A DNA stretch of 6,898 nt from an uncultured Oscillospiraceae bacterium (GTDB lineage: Bacteria; Bacillota; Clostridia; Oscillospirales; Ruminococcaceae): the NCBI GenBank assembly GCA_900547385.1, contig URGQ01000063.1:1-6898 (forward strand), read 5' to 3'. This document shows, piece by piece, positions 5,556 through 6,898 of this stretch (the stretch's first letter is position 1; the number at the start of each line of letters is the position of its first letter). The notes below the pieces were generated by a model. That model was not told the DNA's origin, did no database searches, and saw only the letters and a list, made by a program, of their open reading frames with translations. A program made the position numbers and the translations under genes.

Positions 5556-6426
5556 AACCCGCCGCCTCCATTTCTCCGATGAATACTTCCTCCAGCGTCA
5601 TGGGCAGCGCCTCCGCAAAGAGCGGCCGCCGCGCCTCCAATACGGCCAGGGTGTCCTCCGCGGTGCCCCGCACCAGCAGGCTCACCAGCTTGCCGCGTTC
5701 CTTTTTATCCAGGATGGCAAGCCCCGTCGCCGCCCAGTCCACCGGGTGGTCATAGGCCGCCTGCACCCGGCAGAAGCCCAGCTTCAGCGCATCCAGATCC
5801 TTCTCAAACAGCAGCCGCCCGGCGGAAAGCAGTCCCACCTGGTCGCACAGGTCCTCCAGCTCCCGCAGGTTGTGACTGCTTATCATCACGGTGGCGCCCC
5901 GCTCCGCTATCTCCTCGGCCAGCAGCTTTTTCACCATCAGCCGTATCACCGGGTCCAGCCCGTCAAAGGCCTCATCCAGCAGCAGGTAATCGGCATGGCA
6001 GCACAGCGCCGCCAAAAGCGCCGCCTGCCGCCGCATCCCCTTGCTGAAGGTGGAAAGGGGCTGATCGGTTTGCAGCGGAAAGCACCCGCAAAGGGTGTGG
6101 TAGGTTTCCATGGAAAAGCCGGAATACAGCCCCCGGTAGAAGCTCGCCAGGTCCTCCACGGTGCTCTTGGGCGGGAAATACAGGTCATCGCTGAGATACA
6201 AAATGCGATCCTTCGCCGCGATGTTCTCAAAGATATCCTCGCCCTCCAGCGTCACCCGGCCGCCATCGGGGCGGTACACCCCGCACATCAGCCGCATCAG
6301 CGTGGATTTTCCGCTGCCGTTGGGCCCCACCAGTCCATATATGCATCCCCGCCGGATCTCGGTATTCAGCCCATCCAGCGCGGTTTTATCCTCAAACCTT
6401 TTTACCAGGTTTTCTGCTCTTAACAT
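5530..6426 (-). CDS. ABC transporter ATP-binding protein of a GntR-controlled exporter
   Basis: A 298-residue ATPase that would power the permease encoded downstream. Motifs: Walker A G34-P-N-G-S-G-K-S-T42; signature F127-S-K-G-M131; Walker B L-L-L-D151-E152 with D-loop G156-L-D158; H-switch I-S-S-H185. The Q-loop is atypical: the usual Y-L-P-Q position reads Y77-L-S-D-D81, an aspartate where glutamine is expected. The C-terminal 90 residues are the extra domain usual in ABC-2 exporter ATPases, ending in an L-E-E-V-F-I-G-E-M stretch. I chose the ATG at 6426, which overlaps the regulator's stop (TGATG) and has GGAGGG (6440-6435) 8 nt upstream; an in-frame ATG at 6447 would add seven residues without a better ribosome site. 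The frame stays open much further upstream, but there it is antisense-free shadow over the regulator gene. Substrate not predictable. Confidence 0.93.
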   Translation of the reverse strand: MLRAENLVKRFEDKTALDGLNTEIRRGCIYGLVGPNGSGKSTLMRLMCGVYRPDGGRVTLEGEDIFENIAAKDRILYLSDDLYFPPKSTVEDLASFYRGLYSGFSMETYHTLCGCFPLQTDQPLSTFSKGMRRQAALLAALCCHADYLLLDEAFDGLDPVIRLMVKKLLAEEIAERGATVMISSHNLRELEDLCDQVGLLSAGRLLFEKDLDALKLGFCRVQAAYDHPVDWAATGLAILDKKERGKLVSLLVRGTAEDTLAVLEARRPLFAEALPMTLEEVFIGEMEAAGYDYSNILS

Positions 6427-6794
6427 CACTCGTTCCCTCCGTAGCATCGCTCCACCAGCGCTTCGGCCGTGGTTTTCTCCACACCGGCCAGCCGGGCCTG
6501 CCGCAGCGCTTCCCGCAGCTCGGCTTCGGCTCTTCGGCAGGTCGCTTCGGCGGCGTTTTCTTCCCCGCCCACAAAGCAGCCCTTGCCCCCCACCGTGTAA
6601 ATGACCCCCTCGCTCTCCAGCTCCTGGTAGGCCTTCTGGATGGTATTGGGGTTCAGGCCCGTTTCGGCGGCCAGGGCACGCACACTGGGCAGCCGGCTCT
6701 CCGGGGGGAATACCCCCATGACGATCAGCCCGGTCATCTGCTCCTTGATCTGCTGATATACCGGTATCCGGCTGGTCGGGTCCAGTTGGATCAT
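6426..6794 (-). CDS. GntR-family regulator, YtrA type
   Basis: A 122-residue transcription factor that probably represses its own operon. Residues 1-76 form the GntR winged helix: I-P-V-Y-Q-Q-I-K-E-Q-M helix, then L35-P-S-V-R-A-L-A-A-E-T-G-L-N-P-N-T-I-Q-K-A-Y-Q-E-L (recognition helix around 48-60) and the wing V65-I-Y-T-V-G-G-K-G-C-F-V. Only about 45 residues follow, a charged helical tail, which is the short YtrA-subfamily design with no large effector domain. Members commonly head operons with an ABC-2 exporter, exactly as here, and often respond to cell-envelope antibiotics; the inducer here is unknown. I chose the ATG at 6794 (M-I-Q-L-D-P) because AAGGAA (6809-6804) sits 9 nt upstream and this matches the family N-terminus; a GTG at 6803 would touch that site. 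The stop overlaps the ATPase start. Confidence 0.92.
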   Translation of the reverse strand: MIQLDPTSRIPVYQQIKEQMTGLIVMGVFPPESRLPSVRALAAETGLNPNTIQKAYQELESEGVIYTVGGKGCFVGGEENAAEATCRRAEAELREALRQARLAGVEKTTAEALVERCYGGNE

Positions 6795-6796
6795 GG

Positions 6797-6819
6797 CTCT
6801 CACTTCCTTCTCTCACTTC
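6797..6819 (-). repeat. Tandem direct repeat GAAGTGAGAG over the gntR ribosome-binding region
   Basis: Read on the - strand, GAAGTGAGAG occurs at 6819-6810 and again at 6806-6797, a 13-bp period, immediately upstream of the chosen ATG. The second copy overlaps the ribosome site. It could be a slipped duplication or a purine-rich translational element; it is not an inverted repeat like known YtrA operators. Confidence 0.5.
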
Positions 6820-6898
6820 GTTGATCTCCCGGCTTTGTGGGGGGCTCTCTCCCGCAGGCTTCCTGCAGCCCGCCGGTCCCCACCGCGCCCCGCAGTCT
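6820..6898 (-). other. Upstream region of the exporter operon, promoter not recognised
   Basis: Very GC-rich, with no -10/-35 pair that I can defend. GTGGGG (6837-6842) can pair with CCCCAC (6878-6883), enclosing a small GCAGG/CCTGC hairpin (6854-6866). This could be an operator or leader structure, but short palindromes are expected at this base composition. The window ends here, so the promoter may lie further right. Confidence 0.25.

Noticed and set aside
5341..6423. A 360-codon open frame on the + strand opposite the ABC ATPase and permease
   Set aside because: It is antisense to genes with clear Walker, signature and membrane motifs; its product is rich in His, Gln and Arg with no recognisable domain.
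6427..6816. Upstream extension of the ABC ATPase by about 130 residues
   Set aside because: The added part is the out-of-frame shadow of the GntR gene; a good ribosome site and a TGATG overlap mark 6426 as the start.
1..6898. CRISPR array, phage genes, insertion sequence transposase, rRNA or canonical tRNA
   Set aside because: No regularly spaced repeats, no transposase or phage motifs in any credible frame and no rRNA-like or tRNA-like stretch were seen; apart from the cloverleaf, the window is ordinary chromosomal gene content.

Overview
The window looks like chromosomal DNA from a GC-rich, low-AT-spacer member of the Clostridia. The protein styles fit the gut Oscillospirales (Faecalibacterium/Subdoligranulum-like): U32 peptidase-family protein, DUF1275 membrane protein, and a GntR/ABC-2 exporter module with a huge permease. 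The codons are strongly G/C at third positions, ribosome-binding sites are good AGGAGG-type sequences, and genes are tightly packed. The genus-level guess is inference only.

Left half, + strand. The window opens inside the 3' end of a U32-family protein (2-745). After a 71-bp AT-richer spacer comes a compact three-gene unit: dUTPase dut (817-1251), a DUF1275/YoaK-like membrane protein (1257-1937) and an isochorismatase-fold cysteine hydrolase resembling nicotinamidase (1934-2461, ATGA overlap). A 204-bp gap follows, then maf (2666-3256), a nucleotide pyrophosphatase, closed by a strong intrinsic terminator (3273-3308). Dut and Maf are both house-cleaning enzymes that remove unwanted nucleotides from the pool; the cysteine hydrolase may work in NAD salvage.

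The most unusual object is in the gap between the cysteine hydrolase and maf. Bases 2479-2565 form a perfect four-way cloverleaf: a 13-bp outer stem enclosing three hairpins of 9, 8 and 9 bp. Every loop is exactly 3 nt, there are no mismatches, and no nucleotide is unpaired at the junction (39 bp plus 9 loop bases = 87 nt). Read on the - strand, all three loops are C(GNA)G, a class known to make exceptionally stable single-stranded DNA mini-hairpins. It is neither a tRNA nor an ordinary terminator. It looks like a dispersed palindromic repeat/MITE-like element or a structured nucleic acid that I cannot assign to a known family.

Right half, - strand, convergent with maf. An autoregulated-looking exporter operon reads leftwards: a GntR/YtrA-type regulator (6794-6426), an ABC ATPase (6426-5530, TGATG overlap) and a 746-residue ABC-2-type permease (5555-3315, 26-bp overlap with the ATPase gene). 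The permease has about nine membrane spans followed by a roughly 370-residue soluble domain. The window ends 104 bp upstream of the regulator's start, in GC-rich sequence with short repeats but no recognisable promoter.
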